Below, piece after piece: positions 33,908-42,038 of a stretch of DNA of 64,000 nt. The notes under the pieces were generated by a model, which ran no database searches, was not told the DNA's origin, and saw only the letters and a program-made list of their open reading frames with translations. Within the stretch, counting starts at the first letter, position 1; every line of letters starts with the position of its first letter. The stretch covers positions 1 to 64,000 of the forward strand of contig NZ_JAHHIT010000054.1 of assembly GCF_024539675.1 (NCBI RefSeq), given 5' to 3'. The translations under genes and the position numbers were made by a program. Origin of the DNA: Streptomyces hilarionis. GTDB taxonomy: Bacteria; Actinomycetota; Actinomycetes; Streptomycetales; Streptomycetaceae.

Positions 33908-36130
33908 ATGAGGGCTGAGCAGCAGCGGCGGTCCCCGGACGGGACGGCCCTGACGTCGGCGGCACGGGACACGGACGAGGACCTGTCCTTGCTGTTCGGG
34001 ACGTCGACCGCCTTGTTCGCGTCCATGGCGGGGCCCGCCCATGTCCTGGAATCCGCGAATCCGGCGTTCTTCGCGGCGATCGGGCACGGGCGGCGCGAAC
34101 GTACCGGCGTGCCTCTGGGGGAGCTGATGCCCGAGCTGGAGGCCCAGGGCTTCCTCGGACTGCTCGATCACGTGCACCGGTCGGGCGAACGGCACGTCGG
34201 CCGCGACACCCGCGTGGTGATCGGCGCGGCCGGGCAGGCCCGTGAGGCGTACTTCGACTTCACCTATGAGGCGCGCCGCGATGCCGGCGGCAACGTCATC
34301 GGTGTGCGGATGATCGGGGTGGAGACCACCCAGGTCAAACACGCCCGTCGGCTGGCTGCCGAGCATCGCGCGCTGCTGGAGCAGATCGCCCGTCAAGCAC
34401 CGCTGCCCGAGGTGCTCGAGGGTATGTGCCAGGTGATCGAGGAGCTGTCGCCCGACGTCATCGTCTCGGTTCTGCTGGCCGACGAGGACGGCCGCCGCCT
34501 CCACCACGGCGCGGCACCGAGCCTGCCCGGCTTCTACAACGAGGCCATCGACGGCATCGCCACCGGCGAAGGTGTCGGCTCGTGCGGCACAGCCGCCCAC
34601 CGGCGGCAGAAAGTGATCGTCACCGACATCGCCGACGACCCCCTGTGGGACGACTTCCGTGACCTGGCCGAGCAGGCGGGCCTGGCCGCATGCTGGTCCA
34701 CGCCCATCCTCGCCCGCGACGGACGGCTGCTGGGCACCTTCGCGATGTACCACCGCACACCCCGCACCCCCCAGGACACCGACCTCGCACTGGCCCGTCT
34801 CTTCGCCGACACCGCCGCCCTGGCCATCGAGCGGCACCACGCGGAACAGGCGCGGCGGGCAGCGGACGCCCGTGAGAAGGCGGCCCGCGACGACCTCGCC
34901 TTCCTGCTGACCGCCAGCACCGCCCTGGCCCAACCACTGGACGAGAAGCAGACACTCCAGCGGCTGGCCACCCTGTCCACCCCGGTACTGGCCCCACTCG
35001 CCACGGTGGACCTGCTGGAAGCCGGCCGCGCGTACCGGGTGGCGGCCGCCGCCCCGACCGAGGAGGCCCGCCGCCTGCTTGCCTCCCACCACCACGCGCC
35101 GAACACCGAGGACGACGCCGTCGCGCGCGTCCTGGCCTCAGGCCTCACCGAGGTGGCCCGCCGCGCCCCCGCCGTGCCCGGCCCCTGGCAGGAGCTGGGC
35201 GTCACCGGATACGTCTGTGTGCCTCTCATGGACCGGGGCCGGCCCTTCGGCGTGCTGAGTCTCTTCTCGACGGGCCGTCAGTCACTCGACGGCCACCGGA
35301 TCGCTCTGGCCGAGGAAGTGGCCCGCCGCGCCGCTTCCGCGGCGCGCAACGCCCGCCAGTACGCGCAGCGGGCCGGCCTCGCCCGCGATCTGCAGTCCGG
35401 ACTGCTGCTCCCGGACCTGCCCGACATCCCCGGCGCACAGGTGGCCGCCCTCTACCACCCGGCCGGTGAAGGACTGGACATCGGGGGCGACTTCTACGAC
35501 GTGTTCTCCCGGGACGACGGCAGCTGGGCCTTCATCCTCGGTGACGTCTGCGGGCGCGGTGCCAAGGCCGCCACCACGACGGCCCTGGTCCGGCACACCG
35601 CTCGTGCCGTCGCCCCGTTGATCGACGACCCGGTCGGCGTCGTGAAGGCCGTCGACAGGGCCTTGAACGACCGCAACGCTCACCAGAACAACGGCTTCGT
35701 GACCCTTGTCTACGGTCATCTCACGCCGGTCGCCGAAGGGCTCGCAGTCGACCTCGTGAGAGCGGGCCACACAGCGCCCCTCCTGCTGGGCGCCGACCAC
35801 GCAGTGACCCCGGTCGAGGCCTCCGGCAGCTTGCTCGGCATCGGCATCCCGCCCAGGCTGGGCGCCGTCCGCTTCACGCTCCGTGCCACCGAGAGCCTGG
35901 TGCTGTACACCGACGGCATCACCGAGTGCCGGGCCACGGGCACGGACCAATACGGAGACGACCGACTGGCCCGTGCCCTGGCCACCGTCCCGAGTCGCCC
36001 GACCGCGACCGACATCGTGCGGAGCCTCGCGGACGACGTCCGCGCATTCATGAGCGGCCGCACGGTCGACGACGACCAGGCCGCGTTGGTCGTCACCGCG
36101 GGCGCGCCGGCCCCGCCTCGCCGGCGCTGA
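33908..36130 (+). CDS. PAS-GAF-GAF-PP2C phosphatase (RsbU-like)
   Basis: A 740-residue cytoplasmic protein. PAS (about 20-140: VLESANPAFFAAIGHGRRER, DFTYEARRDAGGNVIGVRMI), GAF1 (150-310: GIATGEGVGSCGTAAHRRQK), GAF2 (330-490: GYVCVPLMDRGRPFGVLSLF) and a SpoIIE-type PP2C domain (500-735: GGDFYDVF, GDVCGRGAKAA, YTDGITECR, DDDQAALVV). The metal-binding aspartates are present. The start is ATG 33908 with AAGGGGG upstream. It closes the partner-switching block and likely dephosphorylates one or more of the three STAS proteins in response to a small-molecule, redox or light signal sensed by PAS/GAF. No cofactor-binding residue could be assigned. Confidence 0.92.
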   Translation: MRAEQQRRSPDGTALTSAARDTDEDLSLLFGTSTALFASMAGPAHVLESANPAFFAAIGHGRRERTGVPLGELMPELEAQGFLGLLDHVHRSGERHVGRDTRVVIGAAGQAREAYFDFTYEARRDAGGNVIGVRMIGVETTQVKHARRLAAEHRALLEQIARQAPLPEVLEGMCQVIEELSPDVIVSVLLADEDGRRLHHGAAPSLPGFYNEAIDGIATGEGVGSCGTAAHRRQKVIVTDIADDPLWDDFRDLAEQAGLAACWSTPILARDGRLLGTFAMYHRTPRTPQDTDLALARLFADTAALAIERHHAEQARRAADAREKAARDDLAFLLTASTALAQPLDEKQTLQRLATLSTPVLAPLATVDLLEAGRAYRVAAAAPTEEARRLLASHHHAPNTEDDAVARVLASGLTEVARRAPAVPGPWQELGVTGYVCVPLMDRGRPFGVLSLFSTGRQSLDGHRIALAEEVARRAASAARNARQYAQRAGLARDLQSGLLLPDLPDIPGAQVAALYHPAGEGLDIGGDFYDVFSRDDGSWAFILGDVCGRGAKAATTTALVRHTARAVAPLIDDPVGVVKAVDRALNDRNAHQNNGFVTLVYGHLTPVAEGLAVDLVRAGHTAPLLLGADHAVTPVEASGSLLGIGIPPRLGAVRFTLRATESLVLYTDGITECRATGTDQYGDDRLARALATVPSRPTATDIVRSLADDVRAFMSGRTVDDDQAALVVTAGAPAPPRRR

Positions 36131-36202
36131 CGTCGGCCGCCTCACAGCCGTCCGCCGAGCAGGAGACGGCTCCGACGCCGCTCTCGCGCCGGCCACAGAA
36201 GA

Positions 36203-36889
36203 TCACTCCACCGTGGCCGCCCCCTCCAGCCGATGAGGGAGGGATCCCGAAGCGAAGGCGAGGATGTCGCCGACCGCCTCGTGCAGAGTGCCGAAGTGGC
36301 GATGCACGCCGTCCACCGCTGCAACGGTGTTGACGCCCCACACCGTCATCCCGGCACGCAGCCCGGCCTGCACCCCGGTGGGAGCGTCCTCGATGACCAG
36401 GCAGTCCTTCGGCTGGGCACCGAGTCGCGCGGCCGCCTGGAGATACGGAACCGGCGACGGTTTGCCTTCCTGCACAGCGGCCGCGTCCACCACGACCTCC
36501 GGCACCGGCAAGTCCGTCCGTGCGAATCGACCACGCACCCGGTGTTCGTAGTTCGACGTCACCAGCGCCCAGGCTCCGGGCTGCAAGGCATGGAGCACTT
36601 CCGAAGCGCCGTCGAAAGCCCCGTAGACGCCGGTGCGGACGTCGTCGTCCTCCAACTCGTGCAATGCGGCCAGGCACTCCTGCGGATCCCGGTCCGGAGC
36701 GACCTGCGCGAAGGTCTCCATCGGCCGGGTTCGCAGCGCGACCCGATGGACCTCGTCGGGATCCAGCCCGAACCGCGATGCCCAGGTTCTCCAGACCAGG
36801 CGCTGGTTGTCCAGGGCGTCGATCAACGTGCCATCGACATCGAAAAGGACGTACCTCATGACATCGGACGCGTGGGGTTCATTGATCAT
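36203..36889 (-). CDS. HAD-family phosphatase
   Basis: A 228-residue hydrolase with the four HAD motifs: YVLFDVDGTLIDA (catalytic Asp), ALVTSNYEHR (Ser/Thr), EGKPSPVPYLQAA (Lys) and DCLVIEDAPTGVQAGLRAGM (Asp pair). The cap domain lies between motifs I and II (subfamily IA, phosphoglycolate/beta-phosphoglucomutase type). The start is ATG 36889; ATG 36859 (MRYVLF) is an alternative. Likely substrates are sugar phosphates or phosphoglycolate. It converges on the RsbU-like gene and is not part of that block. Confidence 0.9.
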   Translation of the reverse strand: MINEPHASDVMRYVLFDVDGTLIDALDNQRLVWRTWASRFGLDPDEVHRVALRTRPMETFAQVAPDRDPQECLAALHELEDDDVRTGVYGAFDGASEVLHALQPGAWALVTSNYEHRVRGRFARTDLPVPEVVVDAAAVQEGKPSPVPYLQAAARLGAQPKDCLVIEDAPTGVQAGLRAGMTVWGVNTVAAVDGVHRHFGTLHEAVGDILAFASGSLPHRLEGAATVE

Positions 36890-37045
36890 GTGCCGATCAT
36901 GCCATCCGCCCCCTGAACAGGCAGTTTGCGGGACAGTACGTGAGCTCGCGGAATTCTGGTCCGGAGGTATCGCGACGTTCGCGACAGTCGGCGGGCAGTT
37001 GCTCGGCCGTGTAGGACGCTGGTCGAGCGTCGGCGCTCAGCTGTT

Positions 37046-38218
37046 TCACCGGGCAGCGGTCAGAACGGCGGCGAGTCCTTCTTGCAGATCTTCGACGAAG
37101 TACTCGGGCACCTCCAGCGAGGGAAAGTGCCCTCCGCGTTCGGGCACCGTCCATCGGACGATCTGGCGGAACCGTTCCTGTGCCCAGGGGCGTGGACACT
37201 TCTCGATGTCGCGCGGATACATGGTGACTGCGGTGGGGACGTCGACCCGGAGTTCGGGGTCCAGTGAGTTGTGGCTTTCGCAATAGATGCGGGCCGCCGA
37301 TGCTCCCGTCCGTGTCAACCAGTACAAGGTGACGTTGTCGAGGATGCGGTCCCTGGAGATCGTCTCGAACGGGCTGTCTTCGGTGTCCGACCACTCGGCG
37401 AACTTGTCGAGGATCCAGGCGAGAAGTCCGACCGGTGAGTCGACGAGGGAGTAGCCGATGGTCTGCGGTCGGGTCGCCTGCTGTTTCGCGTACGCCGCGC
37501 GGTGGCGCCAGAAATGGTGCGTCTCCTCGGTCCATCGGCGCTCGACGGCCGTCAACCCGTCCGTTGTCAGCCCGGGTGGTCCCTCCGCGAAGAGGGTGTG
37601 GATGCCGAGAACGTGGGCCGGGAACCTGCCGCCGAGAACCGTGGTGATGTTGCCTCCCCAGTCGCCGCCGTGGGCTGCGAACCGGTGGTAGCCGAGCCTT
37701 CCCATCAGCTCCACCCAGGCGGCCGCGATCTTTTCGGTTCCCCACCCTGTGGTGTCCGGCTTGTCGCTGTAACCGAAGCCGGGCAGCGACGGCACCACGA
37801 CGTGGAACGCCGGCGCGTCGGCGTCTTTCGGATCTGCCAGCTCGTCCACGACATCGATGAACCTGGCGACGCTGTCCGGCCAGCCGTGCGTCAGGAGCAG
37901 GGGAGTGGCCCCTGTCCGCGGGGACCGGCGGTGCAGGAAGTGGATTCCCAGACCGTCGATGGTCGTGCGGAACTGGCCGATCCGGTTGAGCCGCTCCTCG
38001 AACAACCGCCAGTTGTATTCGGTGCGCCAGTAGTTCACGACATCGACGAGGTCGGCGAGCGGAACGCCCTGGTCCCAGCGGCGACGGGCGGGCGCGGCGC
38101 GATGGACCGTCTCGGCTTCCGGTAGCCGGGCCGCGGCCAGTCGCGCGTGCAGATCGTCGAGGTCGGCGTCGGGTGCGTGGGCTTCACATGCGTGCACGTC
38201 GCTGGTTGGACGGGGCAT
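37046..38218 (-). CDS. Epoxide hydrolase (alpha/beta fold, EHN domain)
   Basis: A 390-residue enzyme of the juvenile-hormone/microsomal type. The N-terminal EHN domain is visible as WDQGVPLADLVDVVNYWRTE with YNWRLFEERLNRIGQFRTTI. The oxyanion-hole motif is LLTHGWPDS, and the nucleophile elbow is HGGDWGGN (Asp). The acid and His of the triad fall in the C-terminal part (VPERGGHFPSLEVPEYFVED). No signal peptide is present. AGGAGG lies upstream of ATG 38218. It probably opens lipid- or xenobiotic-derived epoxides to diols. It is divergent from a CGNR zinc-finger gene, with two repeated operators between them. Confidence 0.9.
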   Translation of the reverse strand: MPRPTSDVHACEAHAPDADLDDLHARLAAARLPEAETVHRAAPARRRWDQGVPLADLVDVVNYWRTEYNWRLFEERLNRIGQFRTTIDGLGIHFLHRRSPRTGATPLLLTHGWPDSVARFIDVVDELADPKDADAPAFHVVVPSLPGFGYSDKPDTTGWGTEKIAAAWVELMGRLGYHRFAAHGGDWGGNITTVLGGRFPAHVLGIHTLFAEGPPGLTTDGLTAVERRWTEETHHFWRHRAAYAKQQATRPQTIGYSLVDSPVGLLAWILDKFAEWSDTEDSPFETISRDRILDNVTLYWLTRTGASAARIYCESHNSLDPELRVDVPTAVTMYPRDIEKCPRPWAQERFRQIVRWTVPERGGHFPSLEVPEYFVEDLQEGLAAVLTAAR

Positions 38219-38240
38219 GCGACCTCCTGGCCTTGTCGGG

Positions 38241-38310
38241 AACCGGCTTAGACGGTTCCTGCAGTTCTAGCAGGCGTCAGAGCTGTCCTGCAACCGGCTA
38301 AGGTGGTTCC
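38241..38310. promoter_or_regulatory. Repeated operator and divergent promoters (epoxide hydrolase / CGNR gene)
   Basis: Two related 19-bp sites: AACCGGCTTAGACGGTTCC (38241-38259) and AACCGGCTAAGGTGGTTCC (38292-38310), 51 bases apart, each with AACC/GGTT ends. Minus strand: TTGCAG (complement of 38288-38293), 18-bp spacer, TAGAAC (complement of 38264-38269) would serve the hydrolase. Plus strand: TAAGGT (38299-38304) lies inside the second site, six bases before ATG 38311, so the CGNR message is probably leaderless. The sites suggest repression or autoregulation by the CGNR protein. Confidence 0.7.
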
Positions 38311-38886
38311 ATGCGTGCTGGTTTCCCTGACTTCCGCCTCGGCAACGTCCTGGCGACGAGCTTCACGGGGACGCTGTCGGAGCGTCACGGCGACCCGGTG
38401 GAGCGCATTCCCGTGCCCCACCGGCTCGTCGACTGGCTGACGGTGAACGGCCTCGCCGTGGACTCCTGCACCACGGCCCAGCTCGCCCTCGCCCGGGAGC
38501 TGAGGGAGTCGATTCACGTCGTCGCCACAGCGGCCGCGGTCCAGGACCCTCTCCCCGTGACCGCTGTCCAAGTCATCAACGACCGCAGCGCTCAAGGGCG
38601 GGCCGCGGCGATCCTCACGTCCGAGGGCAAGCGGCAATGGCGGCTCAGCTCGGTCTCCTGCGTGGAAGACGCCCTCGGTGTGATCGCCGCCGATGCGATC
38701 AGTATCGTCGCAGGCGAACGAGACGGAAAACTGGCCTTGTGTGCGTCACCGACCTGTCGGGCCGCCTTCTTCGACACCAGCCAAAGTCGCACCCGCAAGT
38801 GGTGTGACATGAACACCTGCGGCAATCGCCAGAAGAAAGCGCGCTTCACTGCGAACCAGCGCAGAATCCCCAGATCGTCGGAGTAG
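38311..38886 (+). CDS. CGNR zinc-finger (ABATE-domain) regulator
   Basis: A 191-residue protein. The N-terminal two thirds form the ABATE ligand-binding-like domain (LGNVLATSFTGTLSERHGDP, LVDWLTVNGLAVDSCTTAQL). The C-terminus has the CGNR zinc finger: LCASPTCRAAFFDTSQSRTR, KWCDMNTCGNRQKKARF, four cysteines spaced for one zinc. Such proteins act as DNA-binding regulators, usually next to the gene they control, here the divergent epoxide hydrolase. The ATG directly follows the second operator with no ribosome site. I infer that it represses both genes until an epoxide-related ligand is bound. Confidence 0.9.
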   Translation: MRAGFPDFRLGNVLATSFTGTLSERHGDPVERIPVPHRLVDWLTVNGLAVDSCTTAQLALARELRESIHVVATAAAVQDPLPVTAVQVINDRSAQGRAAAILTSEGKRQWRLSSVSCVEDALGVIAADAISIVAGERDGKLALCASPTCRAAFFDTSQSRTRKWCDMNTCGNRQKKARFTANQRRIPRSSE

Positions 38887-39084
38887 CAGTTACCTGGGCG
38901 CATCGAAGTTGGCCCCGTGCCTCGCCCCCGCCAGGTAAAAACGGGAGAGGCCGCGCTGCTCAACCAGCGTCACGAAGAGCACCACTGCCGATGGACACGT
39001 GGACCGGGTGTTCTCCCAACGCATTCCGGTCGACAACGACCGTCCCACGCGCGGCAGTTCGACTCCCACGAACACCGTGACCCG

Positions 39085-39257
39085 TAAGACCCGCGAGAAC
39101 ACCACCGGTTTCGTCGGAGAAGCCGACCCCACTACCGCTTCTGGCGAACAACCGCCCGGACGGGCCGTCCTGGTCGCCCTTCCTCGCGGTGGGAATGGTC
39201 GTCCTCTTCGGATTCGGTGCCTTTATTCTCTACTCGAGGAGCCGCCGTCGACAATGA
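39085..39257 (+). pseudogene. C-terminal membrane-anchor fragment
   Basis: A frame with no start codon encodes a Pro-rich stretch (PPVSSEKPTPLPLLANNRPD) followed by a hydrophobic helix and a basic stop-transfer end (FLAVGMVVLFGFGAFILYSR then SRRRQ). This is the typical C-terminus of a surface or single-span membrane protein. A TGA at 39082-39084 blocks the frame upstream, so it looks like the tail of a lost gene. The rest of 38887-39387 shows nothing supported. Confidence 0.35.
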
Positions 39258-39387
39258 ATCATGGCATCGTTCTGGTGCAGGCATCGTCGACGTGTGCCCC
39301 TCGTCGAGGTCCATGGCCGAGTCGGCCCTGATCGCGTCGCGGCCGTGCCGGAAGGCGAATGAGGGGTCGTGCCAGGCCGACTGGGAC

Positions 39388-39416
39388 TTGCTCCTTGTGC
39401 AGGACACGGCTACTTT
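39388..39416 (+). promoter_or_regulatory. Promoter of the GNAT gene
   Basis: TTGCTC (39388-39393), 17-bp spacer, TACTTT (39411-39416), then seven bases to ATG 39424. This predicts a leaderless transcript; no ribosome site is present. Confidence 0.65.
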
Positions 39417-39423
39417 CCGGCCT

Positions 39424-40038
39424 ATGCCTGCCCAGGTTCCACTGCCCACCACGCTCATTGGTCGCCACGTACGCCTCGAGCCGCTGGCGATGAAGTATCT
39501 GGGCGGACTGTTCGCCGCAGGAGGCGGTGATGAGGAGGTCTGGCGGTGGCAGGGTGGTCCTGCTCCGCAGTCCGAGGAGGAACTGGGCGCCAAGCTGGCC
39601 GAACTGCTGGCAGACGCCGAGCGGGGCGACTGCGTCGCGTTTGCCGTCATCGACCGGGACGGCGGCAACCCCATCGGCTGGACCGCCTACATGGACGTCG
39701 ACGCAGACAACGAGCGGCTGGAGATCGGCTGGACTTGGTATGGCCGCGCGTACTGGCGCAGCGCGGTGAACACCGAGACGAAGCTTCTCCTGCTCACCCA
39801 TGCGTTCGAGGAACTGGGCATGGGACGAGTGCAGTTGAAGGCCGATCACCTCAACCACCGTTCACAGGCGGCCATCGAACGCCTCGGAGCGCAGCGCGAA
39901 GGCGTATTGCGCCGTCACCGCCGGCGGCCGGACGGCACCTGGCGGGACACCGTGTACTTCTCGCTCCTGGTCGAGGAGTGGCCCTCGGCCAAAGAACGCC
40001 TGGTTGCCCGCCTCGCACGACAGGGCTCTGTCGGATAG
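39424..40038 (+). CDS. GNAT acetyltransferase (RimJ/RimL-like)
   Basis: A 204-residue enzyme resembling ribosomal-protein or aminoglycoside-type GNAT proteins: LIGRHVRLEPLAMKYLGGLF, AFAVIDRDGGNPIGWTAYMD, EIGWTWYGRAYWRSAVNTET, then KLLLLTHAFEELGMGRVQLK and NHRSQAAIERLGAQREGVLR. The last block is the usual acetyl-CoA-binding and substrate loop of RimJ/RimL relatives. The ATG is preceded by a good promoter but no ribosome site. The acceptor substrate is unknown. It converges on the ankyrin/HEAT gene. Confidence 0.88.
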   Translation: MPAQVPLPTTLIGRHVRLEPLAMKYLGGLFAAGGGDEEVWRWQGGPAPQSEEELGAKLAELLADAERGDCVAFAVIDRDGGNPIGWTAYMDVDADNERLEIGWTWYGRAYWRSAVNTETKLLLLTHAFEELGMGRVQLKADHLNHRSQAAIERLGAQREGVLRRHRRRPDGTWRDTVYFSLLVEEWPSAKERLVARLARQGSVG

Positions 40039-40157
40039 TGCCGTCAGTGCCGTCAGATACTCGCCGGATGCGTCGGTGGGTGACATTTGTCGCCACGGGC
40101 AGAGCAGGCCTGGGTGACCACAGCCGACACACAACGGGATGCGGAGGCGAGCATTCG

Positions 40158-41441
40158 CTACTCGGTCGTGGCCGGCGCTTCCCGCTCCCTCTGGCGCTGC
40201 TCGTACCGTGAGGGCGCGTCGAGTATCCAGGACCATGACTCGTACTCGTCGACGGGGCCCACCCGGTCGGCGCCGTCAACGCAGCGCGGTTCGTCCCGCT
40301 CGGCCAGTCCGTAGACGGCCCAGATCCGGGTCTGCTGGTCCGCGTCGTCGAGCAGGCCGGCCAGGGTGTCCCCGATGGCTGGTTCGGGATTCAGGCTGTG
40401 CGCGAGCCGGTAGCCGGCGCCCTTGCGGACGGAGGCGTCGGTGTCCCGGGCCAGAGCGAGCATGGCGTTCACCCCCTGAGGTGTGAACGTCTGCCGGCCC
40501 GACCTCTCCGAGTCCACGATTCTCAGGGTCGAGAGCACCGCGGCGCGAACCTGCGGGGCAGGGTGGGCGAGGTAGGAGAGCCCCAGTGGCTCGATCCTCG
40601 GGTCCTCATGGTGGCTCAGGCCGGCCAGGACCTCGGCGAGGACGTCCGAGTGTTGCTCCTGCTTCGCCCAGTCGAGGAAGAGTTCGAGCACGCGCTGCTC
40701 GAACGGGCTCGGGACGTTCGTCAGGTCGGTCTCGATGTGGAGGCAGACCAGGACCTCCGCGCCGAAGCGGCGGTGCACGGGATCGGAATGGCCCCGCAGT
40801 GCCGCCGCAGCCTCCCAGGTCTCGTCGTTCTGTCTCCGGGCAACGGTGTGGACGATCTCCGACCAGACGGCGTGTTCATAGTCCGGGTACTCAAGTGCGC
40901 ACGCGCGGGCCGCCAATTCGCCAAAGCCCAGGTGCTGTCCGAAGTGCTTCTCGAGGACGGTGAGGATCCCTGCGTGGCCGTCGCGGACGGTCATTCCGCC
41001 GAGCCGGAGCTCGTGGTAATCGGTGGACCACTCCTTGTCCCGGATGCGAACCCGCTCGACCGCATCCGAGGTGCCGGTCAGCTCCCGGAGCATGGTGACC
41101 GGGCCTGTCTCGTGCCACTGCCGGGCGCGTGCCATGAGTTCCGCGCGGGTGGCCTCGCCGATGAGGGCCGATCCACCGAGCAGGCCGAAGACGAGGCCAA
41201 TGGAACCGCTGTCGACGGCCCGCAATCGTGGGGTGCTCCCGTCGGGCAGCCGACGGTCAGGATCCGCGCCGCCTTCCACCAGATATCCGGCGATCGTCGA
41301 GTTGAACGCTGAGATGGCCAGGCAGAGAGCAGAGGTGCCGTGCTCGTCGACGACGTCGGGATCCGTCCCGTCCTCGAGCAGTATTCTGACCGCGTTCTCG
41401 TCCCCGTTCCGCACCGCCGTGATGAGTGGATTTTCGCCCAT
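40158..41441 (-). CDS. Ankyrin plus HEAT-repeat protein
   Basis: A 427-residue soluble scaffold-like protein. The N-terminal 100 residues contain ankyrin repeats (NPLITAVRNGDENAVRILLE then DGTDPDVVDEHGTSALCLAI; YLVEGGADPDRRLPDGSTPR). The remainder is alpha-helical with HEAT-type repeats (GLSYLAHPAPQVRAAVLSTL; LALARDTDASVRKGAGYRLA; LLDDADQQTRIWAVYGLAER). It has no catalytic motif, signal peptide or membrane helix. The start is ATG 41441 with AGGGGG seven bases upstream; 43 in-frame residues upstream lack a ribosome site. Probably a protein-protein interaction module; the partner is not evident. Confidence 0.85.
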   Translation of the reverse strand: MGENPLITAVRNGDENAVRILLEDGTDPDVVDEHGTSALCLAISAFNSTIAGYLVEGGADPDRRLPDGSTPRLRAVDSGSIGLVFGLLGGSALIGEATRAELMARARQWHETGPVTMLRELTGTSDAVERVRIRDKEWSTDYHELRLGGMTVRDGHAGILTVLEKHFGQHLGFGELAARACALEYPDYEHAVWSEIVHTVARRQNDETWEAAAALRGHSDPVHRRFGAEVLVCLHIETDLTNVPSPFEQRVLELFLDWAKQEQHSDVLAEVLAGLSHHEDPRIEPLGLSYLAHPAPQVRAAVLSTLRIVDSERSGRQTFTPQGVNAMLALARDTDASVRKGAGYRLAHSLNPEPAIGDTLAGLLDDADQQTRIWAVYGLAERDEPRCVDGADRVGPVDEYESWSWILDAPSRYEQRQREREAPATTE

Positions 41442-41724
41442 CCCCAACCCCCTGTTGCACTCGATCGCCATGCAGCCGCAGGCCCGGAGAGACACGTCGG
41501 CCGAGTCCGCGACACCGGCTCTGGGCCGGCACCACGGGCTGGATGTCCGGGCCTCGGGCCGCTGACGCATGTCGCAACCGGCGGTCGATCCCGAGCCTCG
41601 TCCGGCGCGGATCCCCCTGACCGCACCAGCAGGTCACACCGACAGATCTGGAGCGGCCACCGCGTGATCATCAGGGGTTGTGTGGACTCCTGAAGATCAT
41701 GCTTCGGCCGCGGACCACAGCATA

Positions 41725-41842
41725 GAGGCCACCTGTTGGCGTGCCGTGTTCGACCTGGCCATGTCCCGGATTGCAGGCCGGTTCCAGCGGGTTGAGCCGT
41801 GAGCGACGGCCCGCGCCTTCCAGTTCGGCCTGCTCCTGGGCG
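41725..41842 (+). pseudogene. IS701-type transposase N-terminal remnant
   Basis: The frame reads WRAVFDLAMSRIAGRFQRVE-P, a TGA stop (41800-41802), then ATARAFQFGLLLG. This matches the start of IS701-family transposases (IAxRFxRVEPRATARAFVLGLL), with the Arg codon after VEP changed to a stop. Nothing downstream of about 41842 continues the protein. The remainder of 41442-42038 shows no gene. Confidence 0.45.
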
Positions 41843-42038
41843 TATCGGGTGGATGGACGCACATGACGTAGACCGCGTCCACGCGAAGTGGCGTTGTACG
41901 TGGGAGAGGTGTCCGCCTCCGTGCCGCGCAAGGGCCAATGGGCCAAGCACGGCGGCCCTCCTCGGTGCTCGTGGCCGAGCGCCCCACCCGGTACGTCCCC
42001 CCGGACGGAGCGCTCGGCACGGACAGCGCACCCGGTCG

